Both the position numbers and the translations under genes were made by a program. Below are positions 1-9,108 of a stretch of 64,000 nucleotides of DNA, piece by piece. Under the pieces are notes generated by a model, which saw only the letters and a program-made list of their open reading frames with translations, searched no databases and had not been told where the DNA came from. This stretch comes from Halorubrum sodomense (lineage in GTDB: Archaea > Halobacteriota > Halobacteria > Halobacteriales > Haloferacaceae). The DNA lies in NCBI RefSeq assembly GCF_900111935.1, contig NZ_FOYN01000003.1:429800-493799 (forward strand), given 5' to 3'. Each line of letters starts with the position of its first letter. Within the stretch, counting starts at the first letter, position 1.

Positions 1-168
1 CGAGGTGCGGTCGCCGTAGGTCCAGACGCCGCTCGCCTCGTCGTACTCGATGTTGCTCTTCGTCCGCGTGGGAAGCGTCATCTCCGGGATGTCGCCGGCC
101 GCGAACTGGTCGTAGAAGTCTGCCGCCAGGTCGATCAGCTCGTCTCGTGCGTCGCTTTCGGTCGTCAT
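1..168 (-). CDS. top6A: DNA topoisomerase VI subunit A, N-terminal fragment
   Basis: Only the first 56 codons are present; the gene runs off the window at base 1. Subunit A is the Spo11-like DNA-cleaving subunit of the type IIB topoisomerase, which relaxes and decatenates DNA with ATP hydrolysed by subunit B. The ATG at 168 directly abuts the TAA stop of top6B (169-171), so the two are co-transcribed and probably translationally coupled. The visible N-terminus is an acidic helical segment followed by MTLPTRTKSNIEYD, typical of haloarchaeal Top6A. The assignment rests mainly on operon position and this short match; the catalytic tyrosine region lies outside the window. Confidence 0.85.
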   Translation of the reverse strand, partial: MTTESDARDELIDLAADFYDQFAAGDIPEMTLPTRTKSNIEYDEASGVWTYGDRTS

Positions 169-2634
169 TTAGGCGTTCACCGTGAGTTTCTCGGTCTCCA
201 CGCCGCCGACACTGACCTCGAACTCGGGGTCGCCGTCGACCGCGTACGTCAGTTCCCGCTCGTCGCCCGAGGGCACCTCGGGCTTCCACTGGACGAACCA
301 CTCGCCGTCCATGTCCACCACCGTGCCGTCCGACAGATCGGTCGGCTCCGTCGAGACGATGTCGGTGATCTCCAACGCCTCGTTCACGTCCGAGTGGTTC
401 TCGACGACGAGCGTCACCGACTCGCCGTTCACCTCGCGCTCGACGCTGACGTTGTTCATGATCCGCGCCAGGGCCCCGTCGATGTCCGGGCGCGGCCGGC
501 CCGTCACCTCCGAGACCTTGTCGGCCATCTCGGGGAGGATCTTGCCGAGCACGTCCTGCTTCTCCCGGCGCTGCTGCATCGAGCGCCGCTTGTTGAGGAA
601 CGACTTCAGCTCGCGGGCGGCCTCCCGCACCGCGAGCTCGATCTCGTCTTCGATCGCCGGGACGTTCGCGAGCGCGTCCTTCGACTCGCTCGTGAACGGG
701 ACGTTCGTGGAGGCGACGTGGATGCTGATGACGGCCGGGCCGTTGGGGAGCCCCGAGCCGCCGGGCTGATCGAGCCCGTAGTTGCGCCACCCGATCCGCT
801 TTATCACGTCCGTCGTCGCGCAGGCGCCGCGCTGGTAAACGAGCGGGACGCGGTTCGCGAACCGGAGCAGTTCCACGGACCCGTCCGCCGGAATCTCGCC
901 GCCGTACGCGATGCCGGCCTCGACGATGAACGGGTCGCCGCCGTGGACCTCGGCGTCGCGGGTCGCGGCCGCGTAGAAGTCGGCGTCGTACTCCTTCCGG
1001 AGCCCGGCCTCGACCAACTCGGCGGTGATCGGCGCGAGGCAGTCGGTCGGCGGCGCGAGGATGTCGGTCGTCCGCATCGCGTCGAGCAGGTCGGCGGCCG
1101 CGTCGCGGCTGCCCGCGATCGCCTTCACCTTCGGCGGGTCGTCGGGGACCCTTCGCGCCCGCGACCAGAACGCCTCGACGACGTTCTCGCGCGCGGTCTC
1201 GCCGAACGTCGCGTCGCGCTGCTCGGCGACGAACGACGCCGCGTCCGCGACGAGCCGTTCGAGGTCGTCGCGGGTGATCCGGAACGCGTCGCCGTCGAGG
1301 TTCTCGAACCGGCGCGCGAGCGCCTCGGCCATCGCCTGAACCGCGGCGTCGTCCTTGCGCGTCGACGTCGCCTCGTCGACGAGCGCGTAGGCGTCCGCGA
1401 CGAGCGGCGACTCGTCCGCGTCGTCACCGCTTTCGGTGTCCCCGCCCGAATCGGTGGCCTCGTCCGCGTCGCCGCCGAGCCCCGTCACCGCCCGCCACGC
1501 GGCGTCGACGGCGTTCTCGCGGACGGTGCCGCCGAACGTCTTGTCGGTGTCGTTCTCGACCGTCTCCGCGACGGTGTCCACGACCTCCGCGAGCTCGGAG
1601 CGGGTGATTCGGTCGCTGTTCCCAACCGTCTCCGCGACGCCCTCCGCGAAGGCGGTCGTCGCTTCCGCGCCCTTGTTCGCGACGGCCTCGCTCACCGCGC
1701 TCGCGACGTCGCGGTCGTCGCGGGCGCGCGGCGGCGACCAGGCGAGCTCGCGGCCGTAGTAGACGTCGCGGAAGTTGTCGATCACGCTGTCGGCGGTCTT
1801 CTTGCCGACCCGCGTGAACTCCTCCTGGAGGAACCCGGAGACGGAGTACGACTCGGTCGCCTCCAGCATCTTGATCAGCGCGCCGAGTTCGACGCCGTGC
1901 GGGTGCGGGCGGATCTCCTCCGTCTCCGCCGGCAGCTCGTCGGTCGCGCGCTCGAACTTCAGCGGCTCGTCGAGCCCGGGCTCGCGGAGCTCGATCCGCG
2001 CGTGGGGGTTGACGACCGCGGTGTGTTTCACGTAGTCGTGGAGCTGCTGGCGGGCGCGCATGTTCGCCTCCATCTCCAGCTCGATCCGGGTGCCGTGCGG
2101 GCGGTCCCACGTCGTCTCCTCGTCTGCCTTGATCTCCGGCTCGTTCGTGTCGGTGTCGATGATGAGTTCGAAGTACTGCGCCCGCGACTGCCCCTTCGGG
2201 CGCGAGGTGATCTTCGCCGGCTGGCCGGAGGTGAGCTGGGAGTACAGGACGGCCGCCGAGATCCCGATCCCCTGTTGACCGCGATTTTGTTCACGAGTGT
2301 GAAACCTTGAACCATACAAGAGCTTCCCGAAAACTTTCGGCAGCTGCTCTTTTGTGATGCCCGGCCCGTTGTCCTCGATGACGACCCGGTAGTAGTCGCC
2401 CACCTCCTCGATCTCGATGTAGATGTCGGGGAGGTACCCGGCCTCCTCGGTCGCGTCGAGGGCGTTGTCGACCGCCTCCTTGACGGCGGTGACGAGCCCG
2501 CGGGCGCCCGAGTCGAACCCGAGCATGTGTTTGTTCTTCTCGAAGAACTCGGCGATGGAGATCTCGCGCTGGCCCTCGGCCAGCTCCTCCGCGATCCCCT
2601 CCTCGTCGCCGATCGTCGACTGGAAGGACGTCAT
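169..2634 (-). CDS. top6B: DNA topoisomerase VI subunit B
   Basis: 821-residue ATPase subunit of topoisomerase VI. The GHKL (Bergerat) fold is visible: N box EAVDNALDA at 53-61, G1 box EDNGPGI at 87-93, and GQQGIG at 119-124. The H2TH region and transducer follow, then a beta-rich C-terminal domain. The protein is much longer than crenarchaeal Top6B (about 530 aa). Much of the excess is an acidic insertion at roughly 310-500 that contains two similar ~44-residue segments (about 340-383 and 450-493). The start ATG at 2634 has a GGAGG Shine-Dalgarno sequence just upstream. Top6A follows with no gap. Function is certain; the role of the insertion is unknown. Confidence 0.97.
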   Translation of the reverse strand: MTSFQSTIGDEEGIAEELAEGQREISIAEFFEKNKHMLGFDSGARGLVTAVKEAVDNALDATEEAGYLPDIYIEIEEVGDYYRVVIEDNGPGITKEQLPKVFGKLLYGSRFHTREQNRGQQGIGISAAVLYSQLTSGQPAKITSRPKGQSRAQYFELIIDTDTNEPEIKADEETTWDRPHGTRIELEMEANMRARQQLHDYVKHTAVVNPHARIELREPGLDEPLKFERATDELPAETEEIRPHPHGVELGALIKMLEATESYSVSGFLQEEFTRVGKKTADSVIDNFRDVYYGRELAWSPPRARDDRDVASAVSEAVANKGAEATTAFAEGVAETVGNSDRITRSELAEVVDTVAETVENDTDKTFGGTVRENAVDAAWRAVTGLGGDADEATDSGGDTESGDDADESPLVADAYALVDEATSTRKDDAAVQAMAEALARRFENLDGDAFRITRDDLERLVADAASFVAEQRDATFGETARENVVEAFWSRARRVPDDPPKVKAIAGSRDAAADLLDAMRTTDILAPPTDCLAPITAELVEAGLRKEYDADFYAAATRDAEVHGGDPFIVEAGIAYGGEIPADGSVELLRFANRVPLVYQRGACATTDVIKRIGWRNYGLDQPGGSGLPNGPAVISIHVASTNVPFTSESKDALANVPAIEDEIELAVREAARELKSFLNKRRSMQQRREKQDVLGKILPEMADKVSEVTGRPRPDIDGALARIMNNVSVEREVNGESVTLVVENHSDVNEALEITDIVSTEPTDLSDGTVVDMDGEWFVQWKPEVPSGDERELTYAVDGDPEFEVSVGGVETEKLTVNA

Positions 2635-2640
2635 TCGGTA

Positions 2641-2652
2641 CTCCCTCCTTTC
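2641..2652 (-). promoter_or_regulatory. Shine-Dalgarno site of top6B
   Basis: Read on the minus strand, a purine run GAAAGGAGGGAG lies about 7-18 bases before the top6B ATG at 2634. This is one of the few clear ribosome binding sites in the window; a TTTTTAGG element about 20 bases further upstream (near 2663-2670) could be the TATA box. It supports the start at 2634. Confidence 0.6.
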
Positions 2653-2804
2653 ACCGAGGCACCTAAAAACGCACCGCCGGCGCGGTGAAAGTGGATCCCG
2701 GCGTCAGACGGCGTCTCGTCGCCCCGATAGAGAACTTCTCTCACGAGCGGGTAACGTCCGATCCGGCCGACAGGTTTCTCCCCCTGACGCCCCTTCGGTA
2801 CCTC

Positions 2805-3764
2805 ATGGCAGACTGGACGACCGACGAGATGCCGCGATTGGACGGGAAGACGGTGGTCGTCACGGGGGCGAACAGCGGGCTCGGCTACGCGGGGACCCGC
2901 GCGTTCGCCGCCCGGGGTGCGACCGTCGTGATGGCGTGTCGGAGCGTCGACCGCGGCGAGGCGGCGGCCCGCGAGATCCGCGCCGACGCGGGGGGCGAGG
3001 TTGGCGGCGACCTCGACGTCCGCGAGTGCGACCTCGCCTCGCTCGACTCGGTCGAGGCGTTCGCTGACGGCCTCGCCGCCGACTACGACGCCGTCGACGT
3101 CTGCTGTAACAACGCCGGCGTGATGGCGATTCCCCGCAGCGAGACCGAGGACGGGTTCGAGACGCAGTTCGGCGTCAACCATCTCGGGCATTTCGCGCTC
3201 ACCGGGCGGTTGTTCCCGCTGCTCGAAGCGGCCGACGGCGTCGGCGGCGACGCCCGCGTCGTCACCCAGTCGTCGGGGGCCCACGAGCAGGGAGAGATGG
3301 ACTTCGCCGACCTCAACTGGGAGGAGTCGTACGGCAAGTGGAAGGCGTACGGCCGCAGCAAGCTCGCGAACCTGCTGTTCGCCTACGAGCTCCAGCGCCG
3401 CCTCGACGCGGCGAGCGACGGGGGCGAGGACCCGGGGGTCCGCAGCGTCGCCTGCCACCCCGGCTACACGGACACGAACCTCCAGATGCGGACCGCCGAG
3501 GAGAGCGGCAACCCCCTCATGAAGGTCGGGATGAAGGCCGCGAACGCGCTGCTCGGACAGGACGCGGACATCGGCGTCGAGCCGATGCTGTACGCCGCGA
3601 CGGGCGACGTCGACGGCGGCGCCTACGTCGAGCCCGGCGGCCTGATGAACATGCGCGGCCACCCGACCGTCGGTCGGTCGAACGACGCCTCCTACGACCG
3701 CGATGACGCCCGGCGGCTCTGGGAGTACTCGACGGAGGCGACCGGCGTCGAGTACCCGGTGTAG
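2805..3764 (+). CDS. SDR-family NAD(P)-dependent oxidoreductase
   Basis: 319-residue short-chain dehydrogenase of the retinol dehydrogenase / protochlorophyllide reductase-like type. The cofactor motif TGANSGLG lies near the N-terminus, followed by NNAG, a catalytic serine in QSSGAHE and the YGRSK (YxxxK) active-site pair. The frame is open further upstream, but the ATG at 2805 is chosen because it starts the usual family N-terminus about 15 residues before the Rossmann strand. The gene stands alone, divergent from top6B. Substrate is unknown; this subfamily is commonly mis-assigned beyond 'oxidoreductase'. Confidence 0.9.
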   Translation: MADWTTDEMPRLDGKTVVVTGANSGLGYAGTRAFAARGATVVMACRSVDRGEAAAREIRADAGGEVGGDLDVRECDLASLDSVEAFADGLAADYDAVDVCCNNAGVMAIPRSETEDGFETQFGVNHLGHFALTGRLFPLLEAADGVGGDARVVTQSSGAHEQGEMDFADLNWEESYGKWKAYGRSKLANLLFAYELQRRLDAASDGGEDPGVRSVACHPGYTDTNLQMRTAEESGNPLMKVGMKAANALLGQDADIGVEPMLYAATGDVDGGAYVEPGGLMNMRGHPTVGRSNDASYDRDDARRLWEYSTEATGVEYPV

Positions 3765-3824
3765 GCGGTCGCGGCCCGGCGCGACCCGGCGCGGTCCGGC
3801 CTCCGCGACTCCGCGGCACGCCGC

Positions 3825-4364
3825 TCAGTGGAGCGTCCCGTCCCGAACGTGCGCGTCGTACGCGAACAGCGCGTAGCCCACGTCGACCGCGCGGTAGCCG
3901 GTCTCGGCGGCGATCTCGCGGATCGGCCCGATCATCGTCACGTAGTCGGCGGCGTCAAACGACTCTTTGCGGCCGTCAAGGTAGCCGAGCCGCTCCAGCG
4001 ACGCCCAGACGCGCGTGTCGACGACGGCGTGGCGGTCGCCGTCGAGCGCGGCGACCACGCACGACGCCGTCGGCGCCTTGAATCCGGAGAGCCCGGTTAT
4101 CAGGTGGATCGCGGAGAAGTCGCCGTCGACGGCGCGGGCGTTGCGCGTCACCTCCCGACACCGAGACTCGGGGTTCTTCTCGACGTGGTAGGCGCTCCGC
4201 GTCGACGACTCGTAGGCGATCTCGTACAGCTGGTCGCGCGTCAGGTGTCCCTGCGAGCGGTACGCCTCGCCGAACTCGTCGAGCCGTTCGGGAAGGACGC
4301 CCTGCGTCTCGGCGTAGCGGTCGAGGTTCTCGTCGACGAACGCGTCGAGGTCGGCGGCCTCCAT
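3825..4364 (-). CDS. HhH-GPD-like protein, possible DNA glycosylase relative
   Basis: 179 residues, acidic and mostly helical. The central segment GLSGFKAPTASCVVAAL followed by AVVDTRVW resembles the helix-hairpin-helix plus catalytic Asp of HhH-GPD DNA glycosylases (Ogg/Nth/AlkA), where a GxGxKTA hairpin is followed by a VDxHV(W/R) motif. The spacing between hairpin and Asp fits. There is no FeS cysteine cluster, and the protein is shorter than known glycosylases (200-300 aa). An in-frame TTG at 4391 is possible, but the ATG at 4364 is the more usual start. It is a single gene, convergent with the SDR. Base-excision activity is inference; a non-catalytic fold relative is equally possible. 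Confidence 0.6.
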   Translation of the reverse strand: MEAADLDAFVDENLDRYAETQGVLPERLDEFGEAYRSQGHLTRDQLYEIAYESSTRSAYHVEKNPESRCREVTRNARAVDGDFSAIHLITGLSGFKAPTASCVVAALDGDRHAVVDTRVWASLERLGYLDGRKESFDAADYVTMIGPIREIAAETGYRAVDVGYALFAYDAHVRDGTLH

Positions 4365-4482
4365 GCGCGCCGTTTCCGGCTCGGCGACCAAAACGGCGGC
4401 GCCGCCGCTTGGGGTGATAATATACGCGGAACGCGTTTCGAGAGCTGTCCGAGTTCGCCGGTAGCGGATGCCGCCGGACGGG

Positions 4483-4677
4483 TTACAGCCGAGTGAGGTT
4501 CGTCGCGCGCGGACCCTTGTCCGCCTCCTCGATCTCGAACTCTACCTCCTGTCCCTCCTCGAGGTCCGGGCCGCCGACGTCTTCCATGTGGAAGAACACG
4601 TCCTCGTCAGCGTCGTCAGTCTCGATGAATCCGTAGCCGCCGGTGTCGTTGAAGAAGTCGACCTTACCTGTCGCCAT
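4483..4677 (-). CDS. cspA: CspA-family cold-shock protein
   Basis: 64-residue single cold-shock (OB-fold) domain. It carries RNP1-like YGFIE and RNP2-like VFFHM motifs and the usual KVDFFNDTGGYGFIE opening. The length matches bacterial/haloarchaeal CspA. The ATG at 4677 is chosen because the open frame upstream encodes nothing domain-like. It probably binds single-stranded RNA/DNA as a chaperone. It is divergent from the copper ATPase gene, sharing a 180-base intergenic region. Confidence 0.95.
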   Translation of the reverse strand: MATGKVDFFNDTGGYGFIETDDADEDVFFHMEDVGGPDLEEGQEVEFEIEEADKGPRATNLTRL

Positions 4678-4772
4678 CGCATCCAAACCGTCTCCCGACG
4701 TGGTGATAAGTGTTGCGTGCCGCGCTCGCGGCGGAGAACTCGACACGATTTCGACGCAAACCCGGAATGAGG

Positions 4773-4785
4773 TTTCGATCCGAAA
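4773..4785. promoter_or_regulatory. Inverted repeat upstream of copA/cspA
   Basis: TTTCG-ATC-CGAAA, perfect 5-base arms with a 3-base spacer, overlapped on its right by the 8-base palindrome GAAATTTC (4782-4789). It lies in the divergent cspA-copA intergenic region. Possible operator; which gene it serves is unknown. Confidence 0.35.
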
Positions 4786-4826
4786 TTTCATCCTCGTTCA
4801 GACTTTGGTTTCGAATGGGAAAGCGC

Positions 4827-4847
4827 ACTAAGGGAGTAGCCCCTAGT
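4827..4847. promoter_or_regulatory. Candidate copper operator at the copA promoter
   Basis: Near-perfect inverted repeat ACTAAGGG-(5)-CCCCTAGT, with one mismatch between arms. It ends 10 bases before the copA ATG, at the expected core promoter of a leaderless transcript. Position and symmetry suggest a metal-responsive repressor or activator site; the regulator is not encoded nearby. Confidence 0.4.
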
Positions 4848-4857
4848 ACCAACCAAG

Positions 4858-7533
4858 ATGAGTACCAGAACCACCCACCTCGACGTCACGGGAATGAGCT
4901 GTGCCAACTGCTCGGCGACCGTCGGTGACGCCGTGGGGTCGCTCGACGGCGTCACGCGGGCGGACGCGAACTACGCGACCGACGAGGCGACCGTCGAGTA
5001 CGACCCGGAAGCGACGTCGCTCGCGGCGATCTACGACGCGATCGAGGGCGCGGGCTACGGAGCGGTCTCCGAGACGGCGACCGTGGCGATCACCGACATG
5101 TCGTGCGCGAACTGCGCGGACGCCAACCGCGAGGCGCTCGAGTCCGTGCCCGGCGTCGTCGACGCCGACGTGAACTACGCGACCGACGAGGCGCAGGTCC
5201 GGTACAACCCCGCCGACACGTCGCTTTCGGCGCTGTACGACGCCGTCGAGGACGCGGGCTACTCGCCGGTCCGCGAGGACGGCGACGGCGCCGGTGAGTC
5301 CGACGGGGACGGCGACGGATCGGGCGAGAGCGCGCGCGACGCGGCCCGGAACGCCGAGATCCGCAAACAGCGTCGGCTGACGCTGTTCGGCGCCGCGCTG
5401 GCCGCGCCGCTCCTCTTCCTCCTCGTCGACAACCTCCTCCTCGGGGGCCGCATCGCCCCGGACCGGGTCTTCGGCGTCGGGATCCACTGGGTCGCGTTCG
5501 CGCTCGCGACGCCCGTCCAAGTCGTGCTCGGCCGGCCGTTCTACGTGAACTCCTACAAGGCGCTCGTCACGAACGGTCGCGCCAACATGGACGTGCTGAT
5601 CGCGCTGGGATCGACGACGGCGTACGTCTACTCCGTCGCCGTCCTCCTCGACGCGGTCGCCGGGAGCGTCTACTTCGACACGGCGGCGCTCATCCTCGTC
5701 TTCATCACCCTCGGCAACTACCTCGAGGCCCGCTCGAAGGGACAGGCGGGGGAGGCGCTCCGGAAGCTGCTGGAGATGGAGGCCGACACCGCCACGCTCG
5801 TCGACGAGGACGGGACCGAACGGGAGGTCCCGATCGACGAGGTCGAGGTCGGCGACCGGATGAAGGTCCGGCCCGGCGAGCGGATCCCGACCGACGGCGT
5901 CGTCGTCGAGGGACAGTCCGCCGTCGACGAGTCGATGGTGACCGGCGAGTCCGTTCCGGTCGAGAAGACCGAGGGCGACGAGGTCGTCGGGTCCACCGTC
6001 AACGAGAACGGCCTCCTCGTCGTCGAGGCGACGAAGGTCGGTGCGGACACCGCCTTACAGCAGATCGTCCAGACGGTGAAGGAGGCGCAGTCCCGCCAGC
6101 CCGACATCCAGAACCTCGCGGACCGAATCTCCGCGTACTTCGTGCCCGCGGTCATCGCGAACGCGGTGTTCTGGGGCGTCGTCTGGTTCGCGTTCCCCCA
6201 GACGCTCGCCGCGTTCGTCGACTGGCTCCCGCTGTGGGGCCAGGTCGCGGGCGGCCCCGCAGTGGTCGGTGGAACCGTCTCGACATTCGAGTTCGCGGTC
6301 GTCGTCTTCGCCTCGTCGGTCCTGATCGCCTGCCCGTGTGCCCTCGGGCTCGCGACGCCGGCGGCGACGATGGTCGGAACCACCATCGGCGCGCAACACG
6401 GCGTCCTGTTCAAGGGCGGCGACGTCCTCGAGCGCGCGAAGGACGTCGACACCGTCGTCTTCGACAAGACGGGGACGCTCACGAGAGGCGAGATGGAGCT
6501 CACGGACGTGGTCGCGGTCGGCGAGCTCCCCGACGGCGGCGCGGTCGCCGAGCGCGGCGACGCGGCGACCGACGACGGTTCTGCGGGGACCGGCGACGGC
6601 GCCGCGACCGGCGCGCTGGCCGACGAGGACGAGGTCCTCCGGCTCGCCGCGAGCGCGGAGCGCGGCAGCGAACACCCCCTCGCCCGCGCCATCGTCGACG
6701 GCGCCGAGGCGCGCGGCCTCGAACTCGGTGACCCCGCCGACTTCGAGAACGTCCCCGGTCACGGGGTGAGGGCCACCGTCGAGGGCGACGAGGTGCTGGT
6801 CGGCAACCGGAAGCTGCTGCGCGACGCGGGGATCGACCCCTCGCCCGCCGCCGAGACGATGGAACGCTTAGAGAGCGAGGGGAAGACGGCGATGCTCGTC
6901 GCCCGGATCCGGGCCGGCGCGGACGACGGGGAGCTCCTCGGCGTCGTCGCCGACGCGGACACGGTGAAGCCGAGCGCGGAGACGGCGGTGAGCCAGCTCC
7001 GCGAGCGCGGCGTCGACGTGATGCTGATCACGGGCGACAACGAGCGCACGGCCCGTGCGGTCGCAGAGCAGGTCGGCATCGACCCCGACGACGTCCGCGC
7101 CGGCGTCCTCCCGGAGGACAAGTCCGACGCGGTCGAGGCGATCCAGGCCGACGGCCGCCGGGCGATGATGGTGGGCGACGGCGTCAACGACGCCCCGGCG
7201 CTCGCGGTCGCGTACGTCGGCACCGCCATCGGCTCCGGGACCGACGTGGCCATCGAGGCCGCCGACGTGACGCTGATGCGCGACGACCCGCTCGACGTGG
7301 TGAAGGCGATCCGCGTCTCCGACGCCACCCTCCAGAAGATCAGACAGAACCTCGTGTGGGCGCTCGGCTACAACACCGCGATGATCCCGCTCGCCTCGCT
7401 CGGGCTGCTCCAGCCCGTCCTCGCGGCCGGGGCGATGGCGGTCTCCTCCGTCTCCGTCCTCACCAACAGCCTCCTGTTCCGCCGGTACGACCCCGACGGC
7501 GACTACGCGCTCCTCGGGTTTCTCCGGCGCTGA
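4858..7533 (+). CDS. copA: Copper-exporting P1B-type ATPase (CopA)
   Basis: 891-residue heavy-metal ATPase. Two N-terminal HMA domains each carry an MSCANC site (about residues 13-18 and 81-86). A Gly/Asp linker follows, then the membrane domain with the CPC metal site (492-494, in [10 protein letters not shown]), the phosphatase TGES, the phosphorylated Asp in DKTGTLT (D536), the SEHPLA motif and the hinge [12 protein letters not shown] plus double CxxC indicates Cu(I), pumped out of the cytoplasm. A Gly/Asp-rich insertion sits between the phosphorylation site and the SEHP motif. No chaperone or copper regulator gene is adjacent; inverted repeats upstream may serve regulation. Confidence 0.95.
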   Translation: MSTRTTHLDVTGMSCANCSATVGDAVGSLDGVTRADANYATDEATVEYDPEATSLAAIYDAIEGAGYGAVSETATVAITDMSCANCADANREALESVPGVVDADVNYATDEAQVRYNPADTSLSALYDAVEDAGYSPVREDGDGAGESDGDGDGSGESARDAARNAEIRKQRRLTLFGAALAAPLLFLLVDNLLLGGRIAPDRVFGVGIHWVAFALATPVQVVLGRPFYVNSYKALVTNGRANMDVLIALGSTTAYVYSVAVLLDAVAGSVYFDTAALILVFITLGNYLEARSKGQAGEALRKLLEMEADTATLVDEDGTEREVPIDEVEVGDRMKVRPGERIPTDGVVVEGQSAVDESMVTGESVPVEKTEGDEVVGSTVNENGLLVVEATKVGADTALQQIVQTVKEAQSRQPDIQNLADRISAYFVPAVIANAVFWGVVWFAFPQTLAAFVDWLPLWGQVAGGPAVVGGTVSTFEFAVVVFASSVLIACPCALGLATPAATMVGTTIGAQHGVLFKGGDVLERAKDVDTVVFDKTGTLTRGEMELTDVVAVGELPDGGAVAERGDAATDDGSAGTGDGAATGALADEDEVLRLAASAERGSEHPLARAIVDGAEARGLELGDPADFENVPGHGVRATVEGDEVLVGNRKLLRDAGIDPSPAAETMERLESEGKTAMLVARIRAGADDGELLGVVADADTVKPSAETAVSQLRERGVDVMLITGDNERTARAVAEQVGIDPDDVRAGVLPEDKSDAVEAIQADGRRAMMVGDGVNDAPALAVAYVGTAIGSGTDVAIEAADVTLMRDDPLDVVKAIRVSDATLQKIRQNLVWALGYNTAMIPLASLGLLQPVLAAGAMAVSSVSVLTNSLLFRRYDPDGDYALLGFLRR

Positions 7534-7614
7534 TCGGCCGTCGACCGACCGCGGGTTTCCCCGTCCTGACGGCGCTCCCGAAGCCCCAAGACGGCGCGGG
7601 GCGTACGACGGCAT

Positions 7615-8271
7615 ATGTCGACCCTCCTCGTCGTCGGCGGTAGCGGCTTCATCGGACGCGGCGTCTGTCGGTTCGCGGTCCGCGACGACCACGAGGTCCG
7701 CAGCGTCTCGCGGGGCGGCCGCCCCGACGTCGACGCCGAGTGGGCGGACGCCGTCTCGTGGACGAGCGCCGACCTGTTCCGCCCGAACGCGTGGCGCGAC
7801 CGACTCGACGGCGTCGACGCCGTCGTCCACTCGGTCGGGACGCTCACCGAGTCGCCGAGCGACGGGGTCACCTTCGAGCGCGTCAACGGCGACGCGGCCG
7901 TGCTCACGGCGCTGGAGGCGGAACGCGCCGGCGTCGACGCCTTCGTCTTCCTCTCCGCCGCGGCGAAGCCGCCCGGCGTCCGGAACGCCTATCTGACGGC
8001 CAAGCGCCGCGCAGAGACCTCCGTCGCCGACCTCGACCTCGACGCCGTCATCCTCCGGCCGGGACCGGTGTACGGCGAGGGCCAACCGCACCTCCCCGGG
8101 GTCGCGGACCGGTTCCTCCGGTTCGTCGCGAGCGCGCCGCCGATCGCGTCCCGGCTCGGCGAGTCGCGACCGCTCTCCGTCGACACCGTCGCGAGGGCGA
8201 CGTATCGGGCCGCGCTGAATCCGGACGCACGGCTGCTCGACGTCTCGGACATCCGAGAGCTCGCTCGGTGA
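7615..8271 (+). CDS. Atypical SDR / NAD-dependent epimerase-like protein
   Basis: 218 residues with a Rossmann nucleotide-binding motif VGGSGFIG at the N-terminus, an atypical-SDR HSVG segment and a YLTAK (YxxxK) pair. It resembles the NDUFA9-like / NmrA-like atypical SDR group, which binds NAD(P) and may act in quinone or redox metabolism or only as a sensor. It lies 81 bases downstream of copA in the same direction and could be read from the same transcript. Substrate is not predictable. Confidence 0.85.
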   Translation: MSTLLVVGGSGFIGRGVCRFAVRDDHEVRSVSRGGRPDVDAEWADAVSWTSADLFRPNAWRDRLDGVDAVVHSVGTLTESPSDGVTFERVNGDAAVLTALEAERAGVDAFVFLSAAAKPPGVRNAYLTAKRRAETSVADLDLDAVILRPGPVYGEGQPHLPGVADRFLRFVASAPPIASRLGESRPLSVDTVARATYRAALNPDARLLDVSDIRELAR

Positions 8272-8298
8272 CCGACCGACCGGAAGCGGGGTGCCGAC

Positions 8299-8574
8299 TC
8301 AGCGCGCGCCGCGCTCCCTCGCGATCTCCAGCGAGATGAAGAAGCCGAAGTACGCCGGGATCCCGGCGAGCATGAACATGTACAGCACCCACTGCGGAGC
8401 CGCGGAGAAGGCGAAGTCGTACAGCAGCGACACGAGCCCCACCCACGCGAACGCGAACAGCAGGTCCTGGACCATTCCGGTGCCGTTCTCGCTGAGCACG
8501 TTCCGGGCGCGGTCAGCGACGCTGGGGTCGGGTGAGGCGTCGTCCGGCGTCTCCGCGGCGTCCGTGTCGGGCAT
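8299..8574 (-). CDS. Small membrane protein downstream of the symporter operon
   Basis: 91 residues. An acidic N-terminal half (about 1-30) is followed by two hydrophobic segments (about 38-57 and 63-82) and a short basic tail. No enzymatic motif. It is the last gene in the minus-strand run that includes UspA, the SSS symporter and its DUF4212 partner, 72 bases after uspA, so it may belong to the same transport unit. Function not recognised. Confidence 0.75.
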   Translation of the reverse strand: MPDTDAAETPDDASPDPSVADRARNVLSENGTGMVQDLLFAFAWVGLVSLLYDFAFSAAPQWVLYMFMLAGIPAYFGFFISLEIARERGAR

Positions 8575-8646
8575 GAGGTGAGTGTGTGAGAGGGGGTACG
8601 TCGGTGTTGCGGAATCGCGCGGGGTCGGCCGCGCGATCGAGGACGT

Positions 8647-9108
8647 TCAGTCCTCGTCGAGGTAGTCGACGACGAGGACGGGGACGTGCGTCGAGCGCAG
8701 GGTGCGCTCCGTGACGCTGCCCAAGAGCGCGCGCCTGACGCCGGCCCGGCCGTGGCTCCCCATCACGATGAGGTCGATCCCGTTGTCCTCCGCGTAGTCG
8801 GCGATCACTTTGTGCGGCCGGCCGCCGGAGACGTGTTCGACGACGTCGACGCCACGCTCGGCGCCGTGGTCGGCGACCACGCCGGTCGCCTCGTCCGCCT
8901 GGTCTTTCAGCTCGCCCATCTCGTCGAACCGACCCTGCTTGAGCCGGTCGACCTGCTCGGTCCCGAGGCTGAAGTTCACCGAGTCGATGTCGACCACGTA
9001 CAGCGCGTGGACCTCGGCGTCGTACCGCTCCGCGAGGTCGAGCGCGTGGTCGACGGCGGCCTCCGCGACGTCGCTTCCGTCGGTGGGAACGAGGATGCGT
9101 TCGTACAT
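8647..9108 (-). CDS. Universal stress protein, UspA family
   Basis: 153-residue single Usp domain. It opens with the family's ILVPTDGS strand and contains the ATP-binding signature Gx2Gx9G(S/T) as GSHGRAGVRRALLGS, so it is probably an ATP-binding Usp. The ATG at 9108 overlaps the TAA stop of the symporter gene by one base (TAATG), so the two are translationally coupled. Usp proteins fused to or next to transporters often modulate them; that role is inferred here from coupling. Confidence 0.93.
   Translation of the reverse strand: MYERILVPTDGSDVAEAAVDHALDLAERYDAEVHALYVVDIDSVNFSLGTEQVDRLKQGRFDEMGELKDQADEATGVVADHGAERGVDVVEHVSGGRPHKVIADYAEDNGIDLIVMGSHGRAGVRRALLGSVTERTLRSTHVPVLVVDYLDED

Noticed and set aside
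394-2310. Long plus-strand frame across top6B
   Set aside because: Arg/Val-rich, non-acidic translation antisense to a clearly conserved gene; typical GC-rich artefact. Similar frames at 22314-24116, 24510-26153 and 26656-29361 were dropped for the same reason.
2274-2340. Intein or insertion in the ATP-binding motif of top6B, suggested by AT-richer DNA here
   Set aside because: The translation runs without break through [21 protein letters not shown], the normal family sequence; only codon choice differs locally.
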